A stretch of 64,000 bases of DNA from Pseudaeromonas sharmana (GCF_042649925.1 NZ_JBHSAF010000002.1:1-64000); one strand, 5' to 3'. Counted from the first letter of the stretch, positions 1 through 8,906 are shown. Notes: generated by a model from the letters alone, not told the origin. Numbers and translations: made by a program.

Positions 1-68
1 GGCTCAGTCGGTAGAGCGCACCCTTGGTAAGGGTGAGGTCCCCAGTTCGATTCTGGGTATCAGCACCA
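1..68 (+). tRNA. tRNA-Thr (anticodon GGU), 5' end cut by window start
   Basis: The window opens inside a tRNA. The D-arm (2-17), a 5-bp anticodon stem (19-23 with 31-35) enclosing a 7-base loop, a T-arm with the usual TTCGA loop core, and an encoded CCA end (66-68) are all visible. The anticodon at 26-28 is GGT, giving tRNA-Thr reading ACC/ACU. About eight bases of the 5' acceptor strand lie before the window. Confidence 0.93.
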
Positions 69-71
69 GCA

Positions 72-99
72 TAAAAGACCCCGCTTCGGCGGGGCTTTT
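72..99 (+). terminator. Rho-independent terminator after tRNA-Thr
   Basis: A 6-bp GC-only stem (79-84 with 89-94) closed by a UUCG tetraloop is followed by C and four T. It lies four bases after the tRNA CCA end and ends the tRNA transcript. The flanking AAAAG/CTTTT can extend the stem, but the opposing gene stops at 128, so the terminator could work from both sides. Confidence 0.85.
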
Positions 100-127
100 G
101 CTTTTGTGCTTTTGAAAAGGGAGCCGC

Positions 128-1288
128 TTAGTGCGGCTCAATCAACTCACTGCGTTGCAGTGCCTCGTACTCGGTGATGACGTTCAGTCCAGCAAGATAG
201 CGACGCAGCATCTCGCTGGCGGCAAAAGCGATCACCTCCTGCCGTAAAACCAGGTTTTTTGTCCATGGCTTCAACGTCTGAGCCCATACGCGGCAGCCAT
301 CTTTGAGGAGTATGGGATACCCGGAATCGCTTTCGCGGCCGACTGCGACCATCAGATCGGTTTCCGCGGCAAAGTGATTGCGCAATGACTCTGCTGTGTC
401 GGCTAATGGTTCCAAAGAGCCGGCGAGGTGTGGCAATGCAGTTCCAAGATGAGTCATCAGGCGCCCTCGTGTTGCATCTTCACATATCCTTAACGGACGT
501 GCACCGAGTAGATGCCGAATCGTCGCGGCGTGCTCCAGTTCGTCGCGGGCAATCAGATAGGGTTCGATGACGGCAAGCAGTTGACGCTCTGCCTGTTCAA
601 AATCGGTCGCTGCCGCATTTTGACTGATCAGCTTGAGCTCTATGATGGGCATTGACGAACGGTAACCGAGATCGATGTGTGCTGGCCAGGTTTGTGTATC
701 CAGACGATCGCTTAATGTGGACTCCGAGACGCCAAAGGTGAAAAAACGACGGACCTCAGTCTGGGCGACGTTCAGATAGTGTTTGATATCCGGGATGATG
801 TGCTCATCCACCATCAATTTGAATTCACTAGGAACGCCGGGTGTGAAGTAGCAACGAGCACGACCAATCTGCATGTGAAAACCACAGGCAGTTCCGACCG
901 GATTATCAATCATACTTGCGCCGTCTGGTAGCATCGCCTGCTTGCGATTGCTCTCTGGCATGCTGCGGCCACGAGATGCGTACCGTTGCAGCAGCAACGC
1001 TAGCCAATCCTGATGGAGTTGCAGGTCAACGCCGGCAGCCCGAGCGGCGGCTTCCGTGGTTTTATCATCCGACGTCGGCCCCAAACCACCATTAACCAGC
1101 AGCACATCAGCCACCTGACTGCGCTCTTGCAATATCGCAACCAGATCGTCCATGCGATCGCCTACCGTGTGCCGGCGTCGCACCTGGCAGCCCTGTTCAA
1201 GTAGGCGCTGAGATAACCAGGCTGAATTGGTATCGACGGTAAAACCGGTGAGGACTTCATCACCGGTAGCAATGATTTCAATGATCAT
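128..1288 (-). CDS. yfaY: CinA-like protein, YfaY family
   Basis: 386 residues. The N-terminal half is a MoCF-type (molybdopterin-binding-like) domain with the CinA hallmarks GDEVL near residues 9-13 and NGGLGPTSDD at 66-75. A conserved NPVGTACGF stretch and a TPGVPSEFK motif follow. Length and sequence match the E. coli YfaY type of CinA-family protein as remembered. The C-terminal half is diverged and lacks the ESCTGG active-site motif of PncC nicotinamide-mononucleotide deamidase, so deamidase activity is not supported. The family's biochemical role is poorly defined (pyridine nucleotide metabolism is suspected). The ATG at 1288 has an AGGGAG ribosome-binding site about seven bases upstream. 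It lies upstream of no obvious partner and is transcribed towards the tRNA. Confidence 0.85.
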   Translation of the reverse strand: MIIEIIATGDEVLTGFTVDTNSAWLSQRLLEQGCQVRRRHTVGDRMDDLVAILQERSQVADVLLVNGGLGPTSDDKTTEAAARAAGVDLQLHQDWLALLLQRYASRGRSMPESNRKQAMLPDGASMIDNPVGTACGFHMQIGRARCYFTPGVPSEFKLMVDEHIIPDIKHYLNVAQTEVRRFFTFGVSESTLSDRLDTQTWPAHIDLGYRSSMPIIELKLISQNAAATDFEQAERQLLAVIEPYLIARDELEHAATIRHLLGARPLRICEDATRGRLMTHLGTALPHLAGSLEPLADTAESLRNHFAAETDLMVAVGRESDSGYPILLKDGCRVWAQTLKPWTKNLVLRQEVIAFAASEMLRRYLAGLNVITEYEALQRSELIEPH

Positions 1289-1352
1289 GGTGCTACTCCC
1301 TGTAAGGCAACGAACATACGCTGCCTGCTAACAGAGGGTCAAGCATCGGGTA

Positions 1353-2621
1353 TCAGGCCTTGCCACTGAGATTGCTGTGCTCGAAGTAGAAGCTGATGCG
1401 TGTTCTCGGATTCAGGTACTCAAACACCGGGGGGGGTAATCGTGTCGGAGCCAGTACCTTGCCGATGGAAAGGCCGACATCCTCCAGATCTATGATGGCG
1501 GCCTCCTGCCTTGGGATGGAGGGATCATAGAGCATCACGCTGGGATAGAGCAGTCGCTTCGAGTTGACCGACATCACCAGCCCGATCTGGCCATTGGATA
1601 GTTGCACAACACTGCCCGGTGGGTAGATGCCAAGCTGTTTGACGAGCAGGCCAATGTAATCCTTGTTCAATTGCTTGGTGCGATTCTTGAACATGAATGA
1701 AAGGACGGCATGGGGCACCCTGGCCTTACTTTGATCCTGCGGATGGCAGAGCTCATCGTATTCATCGACGACACTGACCAGTTGCGTCAACTTGTCGAGT
1801 TGGGCCTCTTTGAGACCATCCGGGTAGCCTGAGCCATCAAGCCGCTCCTGGTGGCGCAATACCACACCTTTGACTTCAGTGGGGCACTCCTTGGTCAGCT
1901 CAAGCAATTCCAGTCCATAGCGGGGATGTTGCTTGAGCAGATTCAGCTCAGGTTTGGTCAGGGGCTCGGTCTTGCGCAGTATCTGCGTCGGGACCCGCAG
2001 CATTCCGATGTCATGCATCAGCGCGGAGAAACCGATTAACTTCATCTCTTCTTCGCTGAAACTGGCCTCTTTGGCCAGCAGCATCGACAGAATGGAGACA
2101 TTCAATGAGTGGTAATAGATGCTTTCGCCTTCCGCGCTCTCCGACATCAGGTGCAGCACCATTTCGTCGGTGCTAAGCAACTGCGAGACGATACCATCAA
2201 CCAGCTCTTGAGCTTCTTTCATCGCCGTGAGTGGGCGGGTCTGCAGCTTGCTCATCAGGTTGCGCAGTTGGCTCAGCGAGCGTTCAAATGCTTTTTCACT
2301 CCGTTGCAGGCCGCGTCGGTACTGTTTCAGTTGTTCGATACGCCGTTCTTTTTCGGCGTTCAGCTCGCTTTCTAGCGACTGCAGCGACTCTTCCGCTACC
2401 GATGGGGCATTTTCGACTTCCTGAACTGGTTTCGGACCGGTTTCAGACTTATCTGGAAAAATGATCACTTGTTTCAGCCCTAGCCGGCGAATGAGATCAA
2501 TTTCGTCCTGGGTTTTAATCAGAAAGCTGGAAAACAGGAAGGGGTGATCCTTCCAACTGAGCGGGAGCTTGACGTAATTGCCTACCTGGAGGCGATCAAC
2601 AGAAATCTTTATACCTGTCAT
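1353..2621 (-). CDS. HD-GYP domain protein with altered catalytic signature (DUF3391 N-terminus)
   Basis: 422 residues. Residues 1-60 look like the DUF3391 domain that often precedes HD-GYP. A charged, probably coiled-coil stretch follows at 75-125, then an HD-GYP domain at about 155-350. HD-GYP proteins hydrolyse cyclic di-GMP using two or three metal ions. Here H171, the HD pair H203-D204 and the DGSGYP loop at 262-267 are present. Two signature positions differ: the usual HDIGK lysine is Met207, and the usual second histidine of HHE is Gln258 (LRHQE). Those changes could reduce activity or alter metal content. A run of eight G on the plus strand (1429-1436) lies in the region coding for the C-terminus. 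The start has only a weak upstream ribosome-binding site. Confidence 0.85.
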   Translation of the reverse strand: MTGIKISVDRLQVGNYVKLPLSWKDHPFLFSSFLIKTQDEIDLIRRLGLKQVIIFPDKSETGPKPVQEVENAPSVAEESLQSLESELNAEKERRIEQLKQYRRGLQRSEKAFERSLSQLRNLMSKLQTRPLTAMKEAQELVDGIVSQLLSTDEMVLHLMSESAEGESIYYHSLNVSILSMLLAKEASFSEEEMKLIGFSALMHDIGMLRVPTQILRKTEPLTKPELNLLKQHPRYGLELLELTKECPTEVKGVVLRHQERLDGSGYPDGLKEAQLDKLTQLVSVVDEYDELCHPQDQSKARVPHAVLSFMFKNRTKQLNKDYIGLLVKQLGIYPPGSVVQLSNGQIGLVMSVNSKRLLYPSVMLYDPSIPRQEAAIIDLEDVGLSIGKVLAPTRLPPPVFEYLNPRTRISFYFEHSNLSGKA

Positions 2622-2740
2622 GCGGTTAGAATAGCCTTTGTTTCGGCGCCTATGCTAGAGAAACGACCGCAGGAAAGAAAGCCTGAACTGATGAAGAATG
2701 AAAAGCGCAGTGCGGGGTGACATGATGGATGGCTTGGTGT

Positions 2741-2764
2741 AGATTTCTGGATGTCCAGACGTTT
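2741..2764 (+). promoter_or_regulatory. MetJ operator (three tandem met boxes) upstream of metA
   Basis: Three contiguous 8-mers match the met-box consensus AGACGTCT at 6/8, 5/8 and 7/8 positions: AGATTTCT, GGATGTCC, AGACGTTT. MetJ with S-adenosylmethionine binds tandem 8-bp boxes, and metA is a classic target. The array lies 27 bp before the metA start, where a repressor site is expected. Confidence 0.75.
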
Positions 2765-2791
2765 CTACTGATGCAGTACAGGAAGTGAGCC

Positions 2792-3709
2792 ATGCCCATC
2801 AAGATCCCAGACAGATTACCGGCCGCCGGGGTGCTCAGCGAAGAAAATATCTTCGTGATGACTGAGTCCCGGGCAACCCATCAGGATATCCGCCCGCTGC
2901 GCGTATTGCTGTTGAACCTGATGCCGAAGAAGATCGAGACCGAGATCCAGCTGATGCGTATGTTGTCGAACTCTCCGCTGCAGGTGGATGTCGATCTGCT
3001 GCGTATCGACGACCGCGAGTCAAAAAACACGCCCAAGGCTCACCTCGATACCTTTTATCACGATTTTGCCCAGGTTCGAGACAACCGTTATGACGGCCTG
3101 ATCATTACCGGGGCGCCGCTGGGTCTGGTGCCGTTTTCCGAGGTGGTGTACTGGGACACTTTGGTCGAGATCATCGAGTGGTCGCGTACCAAGGTAACCT
3201 CGACACTGTTTTTGTGTTGGGCGGCGCAGGCGGCGCTGAAGGTGTTGTATGGGCTGGAGAAACAGACCCGTGATGTCAAACTCTCAGGCGTCTATGACCA
3301 TCGCCGTTTGATTGAACACGATCAGCTGGTGCGCGGGTTTGATGACCACTTCCTGGCACCGCATTCGCGTTATGCCAGTTTCGAAGGTGACTTCATTCGC
3401 GAGTTCACTGACCTGCGCGTATTCGCCGAGTCTGATGAGGCCGGCGTCTATCTGGCGGTGAGCCCGGACTGCCGCCAGGTCTATGTCACCGGCCACCCCG
3501 AGTATGATGCCGATACATTGCACAATGAGTTTGTGCGCGATAGCCACGCCGGTCTGAATCCGCAAATTCCAAAGAACTATTATCGCAACGATGACCCAAC
3601 CCAGACGCCGCATTCGACCTGGCGCAGCCATGGTCATCTGCTGTTTGCCAACTGGCTGAACTACTACGTCTATCAGAACACGCCCTATGATTTAACGGCG
3701 TTAGGCTAG
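2792..3709 (+). CDS. metA: Homoserine O-succinyltransferase MetA
   Basis: 305 residues, full length. It transfers a succinyl group from succinyl-CoA to the hydroxyl of L-homoserine, the first committed step of methionine synthesis. The catalytic cysteine is at 142 (FLCWAAQA). The His/Glu pair H235 and E237 falls in GHPEYDAD, exactly the numbering of the E. coli enzyme. Glycine occupies position 111, the residue reported to favour succinyl-CoA over acetyl-CoA in this family. The start has the ribosome-binding site AGGAAGTGAGCC upstream and lies just behind a MetJ-like box array. It converges on the alkyltransferase-like gene, the stop codons overlapping. With metH nearby, the first and last steps of methionine synthesis lie within 5 kb. 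Confidence 0.97.
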   Translation: MPIKIPDRLPAAGVLSEENIFVMTESRATHQDIRPLRVLLLNLMPKKIETEIQLMRMLSNSPLQVDVDLLRIDDRESKNTPKAHLDTFYHDFAQVRDNRYDGLIITGAPLGLVPFSEVVYWDTLVEIIEWSRTKVTSTLFLCWAAQAALKVLYGLEKQTRDVKLSGVYDHRRLIEHDQLVRGFDDHFLAPHSRYASFEGDFIREFTDLRVFAESDEAGVYLAVSPDCRQVYVTGHPEYDADTLHNEFVRDSHAGLNPQIPKNYYRNDDPTQTPHSTWRSHGHLLFANWLNYYVYQNTPYDLTALG

Positions 3710-4032
3710 TCGCCAGACCAGCCGCAGTGCTGCAGGTCGATAGGGGTGGCCAACCCTGCAGTAATGCCTTCCGCCTGGAGTAGTGTGTGTTGGCGCAGAG
3801 CATCATCGCCTGTCAGTGAAATCAGACCATGCCGATTGATGACTCTGTGCCAGGGCAGCAGGCTGCCTTCGGGTAAACGGCAGAGGACACCCCCAACCTG
3901 GCGGGCGGCCCGTGGAGAGCCGGCCAGCCTGGCGACAGTGCCGTAGGTGGCAACACGTCCGGGGGGAATGGCCGCCACCACCTGAAACACTCGCTGACGG
4001 AACGAGCCGTCAGACGTATTATCACTAGACAT
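3706..4032 (-). CDS. Alkyltransferase-like protein (ATL, YbaZ family)
   Basis: 108 residues, resembling the C-terminal DNA-binding domain of O6-alkylguanine-DNA methyltransferase. The methyl-acceptor cysteine motif PCHRV is replaced by PWHRV. This is the mark of ATL proteins, which bind O6-alkylguanine, cannot remove the alkyl group and hand the lesion to nucleotide excision repair. The SPRAARQVGG helix and the RHG/ISLTG stretch also match YbaZ as remembered. The ATG at 4032 was chosen because a GAGGGA ribosome-binding site lies about six bases upstream; a GTG at 4071 would give 13 extra, poorly supported residues. It is divergent from metH. uvrA, its presumed functional partner, is in the same window but not linked. 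Confidence 0.88.
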   Translation of the reverse strand: MSSDNTSDGSFRQRVFQVVAAIPPGRVATYGTVARLAGSPRAARQVGGVLCRLPEGSLLPWHRVINRHGLISLTGDDALRQHTLLQAEGITAGLATPIDLQHCGWSGD

Positions 4033-4148
4033 AAATTCCCTCGGCAAAATGGGCCGCTGGCAGGGTGACACGCTCTGCAGACCAGGTCCAGCCGGGTGCA
4101 GTCATAAAGCGCCGCTCTTCAGCTGAGGAGTGGTGGTATTGAGAGGAC

Positions 4149-7100
4149 ATGCTGTTGGTTACGAACGCACAAGGAAGGGCGCACGAGCTCATTGACGCGC
4201 TGCGGCAGCGAATTCTGCTGATTGACGGTGGCATGGGAACCATGATCCAGAGCTACCAGCTCAAAGAAGCGGACTACCGCGGTGAGCGCTTTGCCGACTG
4301 GCGCAGCGATCTGAAAGGCAACAATGACCTGCTGGTGCTGACCAGGCCGCAGGTGATCCGCGAGATCCACCAGGCTTACCTGGCGGCCGGTGCCGATATT
4401 CTGGAAACAAACAGCTTTAACGCCACCCGCATCGCCATGGCCGATTACCACATGGAAGATCTCAGTGCCGAGATCAACCGTGAGGCAGCGCGGCTGGCAC
4501 GCGAGGTGGCCGATGAGTGGACGGCCAAAGATCCGGCCAAGCCGCGCTTTGTCGCCGGTATTCTCGGCCCTACCAACCGCACCTGCTCCATCTCGCCGGA
4601 TGTCAACGATCCGGGTGCGCGCAACGTCACCTATGACGAGCTGGTCGCCGCCTATATGGAATCCACAGCGGCGCTGATCGAAGGTGGCGCTGACATCATC
4701 ATGATCGAGACCATCTTCGATACCCTGAACGCCAAGGCGGCGGTGTTTGCGGTGGAGAGCGTGTTCGACCAGCTGGGTCAGCGGTTGCCGGTGATGATCT
4801 CCGGTACCATCACCGATGCCTCAGGCCGTACCCTCTCCGGCCAGACTACCGAAGCCTTCTACAACTCGCTGCGCCATGCCCAGCCGCTCTCCTTTGGCCT
4901 GAACTGTGCCCTCGGCCCCAAGGAGCTGCGCCAGTATGTGGAGGAGCTGGCTCGCATCAGCGAGAGCTATGTCTCGGTGCACCCCAACGCCGGCCTGCCC
5001 AACGCCTTCGGTGGCTACGATCTGGAAGCCGACGAGATGGCGGTGCATATCCGCGAGTGGGCGCAATCCGGTTTCCTTAATCTGGTCGGTGGCTGCTGCG
5101 GCACCACGCCGGCCCATATCGCCGCCATGGCCAGGGCGGTGGCCGGTTGCCAGCCGCGCGCATTGCCCGAACTGCCGGTGGCCTGTCGTCTGGCGGGGCT
5201 GGAGCCGCTGACCATCAGCGCCGATTCGATGTTCATCAACGTCGGCGAGCGCACCAACGTCACCGGTTCGGCCAAGTTCAAGCGACTGATCAAGGAAGAG
5301 AATTACGACGAGGCGCTGGATATCGCCCGTCAGCAGGTGGAGAACGGCGCCCAGATCATCGACATCAACATGGATGAGGGGATGCTGGATGCCGAAGCCT
5401 GCATGGTGCGCTTCCTCAATCTCATCGCCTCCGAGCCGGATATCTGCAAGGTGCCCATCATGGTCGACTCCTCGAAGTGGGAGGTGATGGAAGCCGGGCT
5501 CAAGTGCATTCAGGGCAAGCCCATAGTCAACTCCATCTCGATGAAGGAGGGGGTGGAGAAGTTCATCGCCCAGGCCAGGCTGATTCGTCGTTACGGCGCC
5601 GCGGTTATCGTCATGGCCTTTGACGAGCAGGGGCAGGCCGATACCCGGGCGCGCAAGTTCGAGATCTGCCAGCGCGCCTACCGCATTCTGGTGGACGAGG
5701 TGGGGTTCCCGCCGGAAGACATCATCTTCGATCCGAACATCTTCGCGGTGGCGACCGGTATCGACGAGCACAACAACTACGCCATGGACTTTATCGAGGC
5801 GGTGAAAGACATCAAGGATCACCTGCCCCACGCCATGATCTCCGGCGGTGTCTCCAACGTCTCCTTCTCGTTCCGTGGTAACGAGCCGGTGCGCGAGGCG
5901 ATCCACTCGGTATTCCTCTACTACGCCATCAAGAACGGCATGGACATGGGCATCGTCAACGCCGGCCAGCTGGCGATCTACGAGGACATTCCCGCCGAGC
6001 TCAAAGCCGCCGTCGAGGATGTAGTGCGCAATACCCATCCGGGTGCCACCGAAGCGCTGCTGGCGATTGCCGAGAAGTACCGTGGCGGCCCGGCTCAGCA
6101 AGCGGCCGATCCGCGCGAGCTGGAGTGGCGCAGCTGGCCGGTGGCCAAGCGGCTGGAGCATGCGCTGGTCAAGGGCATCACCGACTTTATCGACGAGGAT
6201 ACCGAAGAGGCGCGTGCCGCCTCGGCGCGCCCCATCGAGGTGATCGAAGGGCCGCTGATGGCGGGGATGAACGTGGTCGGCGATCTGTTTGGCGCCGGCA
6301 AGATGTTCCTGCCCCAGGTGGTAAAGTCGGCACGGGTGATGAAGCGTGCCGTGGCCTACCTGCAGCCCTATATCGAGCAGGAGAAATCCGGCGGCCAGAG
6401 CAACGGCAAGATCGTCATGGCCACCGTGAAGGGCGACGTGCACGATATCGGCAAGAATATCGTCGGCGTGGTGCTGCAGTGCAATAACTTCGAGATCGTC
6501 GATCTTGGCGTCATGGTGCCGTGCGAAAAGATCCTGCAGACCGCCCGCGAGGTGAATGCCGACATGATCGGCCTCTCCGGTCTCATCACGCCATCGCTGG
6601 ATGAGATGGTGCATGTGGCCAAGGAGATGCAGCGTCAGGGCTTTACCATACCGCTGCTGATTGGTGGCGCTACCACCTCCAAGGCGCACACCGCGGTGAA
6701 GATCGAGCAGAACTACGCCGAGCCTGTGGTCTATGTCTCCAACGCCAGCCGCGCTGTGGGCGTGGCGCAAAGCCTGCTCTCGACCGAGCTTAAACCCGAC
6801 TATGTGGCGCGTCTGGCCAAGGAGTACGAGACGGTGCGCGAGCAGCATGCCCGCAAGCATCCACGCACGGCTGCCGTGTCGCTGGAAGCGGCCCGCGCCA
6901 ACGCCTGGTCTTGCGACTGGAGCGCCTATCAGCCGCCGAAACCGGCCCAGCCCGGCATCCATGTGCTGCGCAAGGTGGATATTGCCACCCTGCGTAATTA
7001 CATCGACTGGACCCCGTTCTTCCTGAGCTGGGAGCTGGCCGGCAAGTATCCGCGCATCCTCGAAGACGAGGTGGTGGGCGAGGAGGCCAAGCGGTTGTTT

Positions 7101-7874
7101 GCCGATGCCCAGGCCATGCTGGATCGTCTCGAAGGCAGCGGCGAGGTGGAGGTGACCGGCATGCTGGGCCTCTTCCCGGCCAATCGGGTTGGTGACGACA
7201 TCGAGGTCTATACCGACGAGTCGCGCAGTGAAATCAAACAGGTGCTGCGCGGTCTGCGCCAGCAGACCGACAAGGTCAGCCAGGCGCGCGATGGCAATGT
7301 GTTCCCCAACTATTGTCTGTCTGATTTTGTGGCGCCCAAAGAGAGCGGCGTCGCCGACTGGGTCGGCGCCTTTGCGGTCAGCGGTGGCTTTGGCGAGGCC
7401 GAGATTGCCGATGCCTACAAGGCGGCGGGGGATGATTACAACGCCATCTTGCTGCAGGCGGTGTGTGATCGTCTGGCCGAAGCCTTTGCCGAATACCTGC
7501 ATGAGCGGGTGCGCAAGGAGTACTGGGGTTATGCCGCGGATGAAGATCTCTCCAACGAGGAGCTGATCCGCGAGAACTACCGTGGCATCCGTCCGGCACC
7601 GGGCTATCCGGCCTGCCCCGAGCACACCGAGAAGGGCACCCTGTGGCAGTTGCTGGCGGTGGAGCAGACCATCGGCATGCAGCTGACCGAATCCTATGCC
7701 ATGTGGCCGGCAGCGGCGGTCTCCGGCTGGTACTTCAGCCACCCGGAGGCCAAGTACTTCGCGGTAGCCGGTATCCAGCCAGATCAGGTCAAGGATTACG
7801 CCGCGCGCAAGGGGATGACACTGGAAGAGGCCGAGCGCTGGCTGGGCCCGAATCTGGGGTATCAGCCGGAATAA
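4149..7874 (+). CDS. metH: Cobalamin-dependent methionine synthase MetH
   Basis: 1241 residues in four modules: homocysteine-binding barrel (about 15-330), methyltetrahydrofolate-binding domain (about 355-630), cobalamin cap and Rossmann domains (about 650-900) and the C-terminal reactivation domain that binds S-adenosylmethionine. It transfers the methyl group of 5-methyl-THF through cobalamin to homocysteine. Zinc ligands are C253, C316 and C317. The lower cobalt ligand is H765 in DVHDIG. All are offset by six from E. coli MetH. The ATG at 4149 sits only one base after a GAGAGGA ribosome-binding site. The in-frame TTG at 4155 has seven-base spacing and may be the true start, two codons later. 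No cobalamin riboswitch fits in the short upstream gap. Confidence 0.97.
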   Translation: MLLVTNAQGRAHELIDALRQRILLIDGGMGTMIQSYQLKEADYRGERFADWRSDLKGNNDLLVLTRPQVIREIHQAYLAAGADILETNSFNATRIAMADYHMEDLSAEINREAARLAREVADEWTAKDPAKPRFVAGILGPTNRTCSISPDVNDPGARNVTYDELVAAYMESTAALIEGGADIIMIETIFDTLNAKAAVFAVESVFDQLGQRLPVMISGTITDASGRTLSGQTTEAFYNSLRHAQPLSFGLNCALGPKELRQYVEELARISESYVSVHPNAGLPNAFGGYDLEADEMAVHIREWAQSGFLNLVGGCCGTTPAHIAAMARAVAGCQPRALPELPVACRLAGLEPLTISADSMFINVGERTNVTGSAKFKRLIKEENYDEALDIARQQVENGAQIIDINMDEGMLDAEACMVRFLNLIASEPDICKVPIMVDSSKWEVMEAGLKCIQGKPIVNSISMKEGVEKFIAQARLIRRYGAAVIVMAFDEQGQADTRARKFEICQRAYRILVDEVGFPPEDIIFDPNIFAVATGIDEHNNYAMDFIEAVKDIKDHLPHAMISGGVSNVSFSFRGNEPVREAIHSVFLYYAIKNGMDMGIVNAGQLAIYEDIPAELKAAVEDVVRNTHPGATEALLAIAEKYRGGPAQQAADPRELEWRSWPVAKRLEHALVKGITDFIDEDTEEARAASARPIEVIEGPLMAGMNVVGDLFGAGKMFLPQVVKSARVMKRAVAYLQPYIEQEKSGGQSNGKIVMATVKGDVHDIGKNIVGVVLQCNNFEIVDLGVMVPCEKILQTAREVNADMIGLSGLITPSLDEMVHVAKEMQRQGFTIPLLIGGATTSKAHTAVKIEQNYAEPVVYVSNASRAVGVAQSLLSTELKPDYVARLAKEYETVREQHARKHPRTAAVSLEAARANAWSCDWSAYQPPKPAQPGIHVLRKVDIATLRNYIDWTPFFLSWELAGKYPRILEDEVVGEEAKRLFADAQAMLDRLEGSGEVEVTGMLGLFPANRVGDDIEVYTDESRSEIKQVLRGLRQQTDKVSQARDGNVFPNYCLSDFVAPKESGVADWVGAFAVSGGFGEAEIADAYKAAGDDYNAILLQAVCDRLAEAFAEYLHERVRKEYWGYAADEDLSNEELIRENYRGIRPAPGYPACPEHTEKGTLWQLLAVEQTIGMQLTESYAMWPAAAVSGWYFSHPEAKYFAVAGIQPDQVKDYAARKGMTLEEAERWLGPNLGYQPE

Positions 7875-7883
7875 GCGCTTAGC

Positions 7884-7943
7884 GCACGGTCGCGGATTAT
7901 TAAGTTTGATTTAATAATCCGCGCAATTTGACCGTGCCTTTTT
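7884..7943 (+). terminator. Two-tier hairpin terminator after metH
   Basis: A 12-bp inner stem (7892-7903 with 7911-7922) is continued by an 8-bp outer stem (7884-7891 with 7930-7937). A 7-base bulge on the 3' side separates them, and a C-T5 tail follows. It starts ten bases after the metH stop. A second weaker GC hairpin (7981-7986 with 7995-8000) followed by CATTTTT lies just downstream. Confidence 0.75.
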
Positions 7944-8103
7944 GCGGTAATCCGCCGCGCTATGTCGGTGACGCCCGCTTCCGCCGACGGCAGCCGGCGG
8001 CATTTTTGTCGCCTGCGCCGCAAACTGGTGGCTGTCACCTCGGCAGCGCCAGCGCGGCGCGGCATAATCGCCGCCTTTGTGATGTATGCCGTGGAGTCTC
8101 CCC

Positions 8104-8856
8104 ATGTTTCCTTCTCTCTGTCGCCGGATGTTGCCGTTGTGGCTGGCCACTGCGGCACTTTCTCCTCTTCACGCCACCGAGCAAGCCAAACCGGCACCGG
8201 ACGCCGAATACCAGGCTCTGGTGCAGCAGTTTTTTACCTTGTCGCAACGGCAGTCACCGCTGGCCTACCAGCAGATGCTGGCCGAGAAACTGCTGTCCGG
8301 GCAGGGGGATGGCGAGTATCAGAAGCTGGTTGCGTTGCTCCAACCCCATGTGCCCAAGGATGCGGTAGCCACCTTGATGTACGCCGCGGTACAGAGCCAG
8401 CAGGCACACAAGGGGTTATTACAGGCGGCTGCCAGTGGCGATCTGACGCCGGAACAGCAGGCGCGGTGGCAGCTGATGGACCAGGATCCGCGCGCAGTCG
8501 AGGCGGTGAAGCTGGTCAGCGGCTTGTGTCAGCAGCAAAACCTGCAGGCCTGCCTGGCGTGGTTTATGGAGGTCAAGGCTTCGGCCACCCCGGTGATCGC
8601 CAATGGCAGCCGCGAGGAACAACAGGCGGCGTTGCAGAGCCTGATTGAACCGGAGAATCAGGTGCGTCAGGTGGCGATCATGAACTTTGCGCAGCAGGCA
8701 TCGCCGAGCCTGGGGCGTTTCATCGCCAGCCTGTATGAACGCGGCCTGGTGCCACTGGACCCCCAGGCGGCGGTACAGCTTGGGTATCAGCGTGATGCCG
8801 CCAAGGCAGAGCAGTGGCGGGCGCAGGCCGCCGCACTGCAGCAAACCGCGCAGTGA
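8104..8856 (+). CDS. Exported protein of unknown function with weak Sel1-like C-terminus
   Basis: 250 residues. Residues 1-24 form a typical signal peptide (basic start, hydrophobic core, cleavage likely after LHA), so the protein is probably periplasmic. The rest is helical and rich in Gln and Ala. The last 45 residues (LGRFIASLYERGL onward, ending AEQWRAQAA) weakly resemble one Sel1/TPR-like repeat. No catalytic motif was recognised. The ATG at 8104 follows a GTGGAG ribosome-binding site at seven-base spacing; an upstream in-frame start at 8086 would precede the signal peptide with a poor leader. A strong terminator follows, so it is probably transcribed alone. Confidence 0.75.
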   Translation: MFPSLCRRMLPLWLATAALSPLHATEQAKPAPDAEYQALVQQFFTLSQRQSPLAYQQMLAEKLLSGQGDGEYQKLVALLQPHVPKDAVATLMYAAVQSQQAHKGLLQAAASGDLTPEQQARWQLMDQDPRAVEAVKLVSGLCQQQNLQACLAWFMEVKASATPVIANGSREEQQAALQSLIEPENQVRQVAIMNFAQQASPSLGRFIASLYERGLVPLDPQAAVQLGYQRDAAKAEQWRAQAAALQQTAQ

Positions 8857-8906
8857 AACAGGTGGTCAGCAGGGTTGCTGCATTCCGGCACTGGCGTCGA
8901 TAATAG

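Noticed and set aside
1429..1436. G8 tract in the HD-GYP gene as a phase-variation switch
   Set aside because: It lies near the 3' end of the gene, so slippage would alter only the last residues, and a few G8 runs are expected by chance.
4033..4148. Cobalamin riboswitch before metH
   Set aside because: The gap is too short and partly occupied by the divergent gene's leader; no B12-box-like core was seen.
4821..7742. 973-codon open frame antisense to metH
   Set aside because: It mirrors the codon structure of a GC-rich essential gene on the other strand, has no recognisable domain and no ribosome-binding site. MetH is unambiguous.
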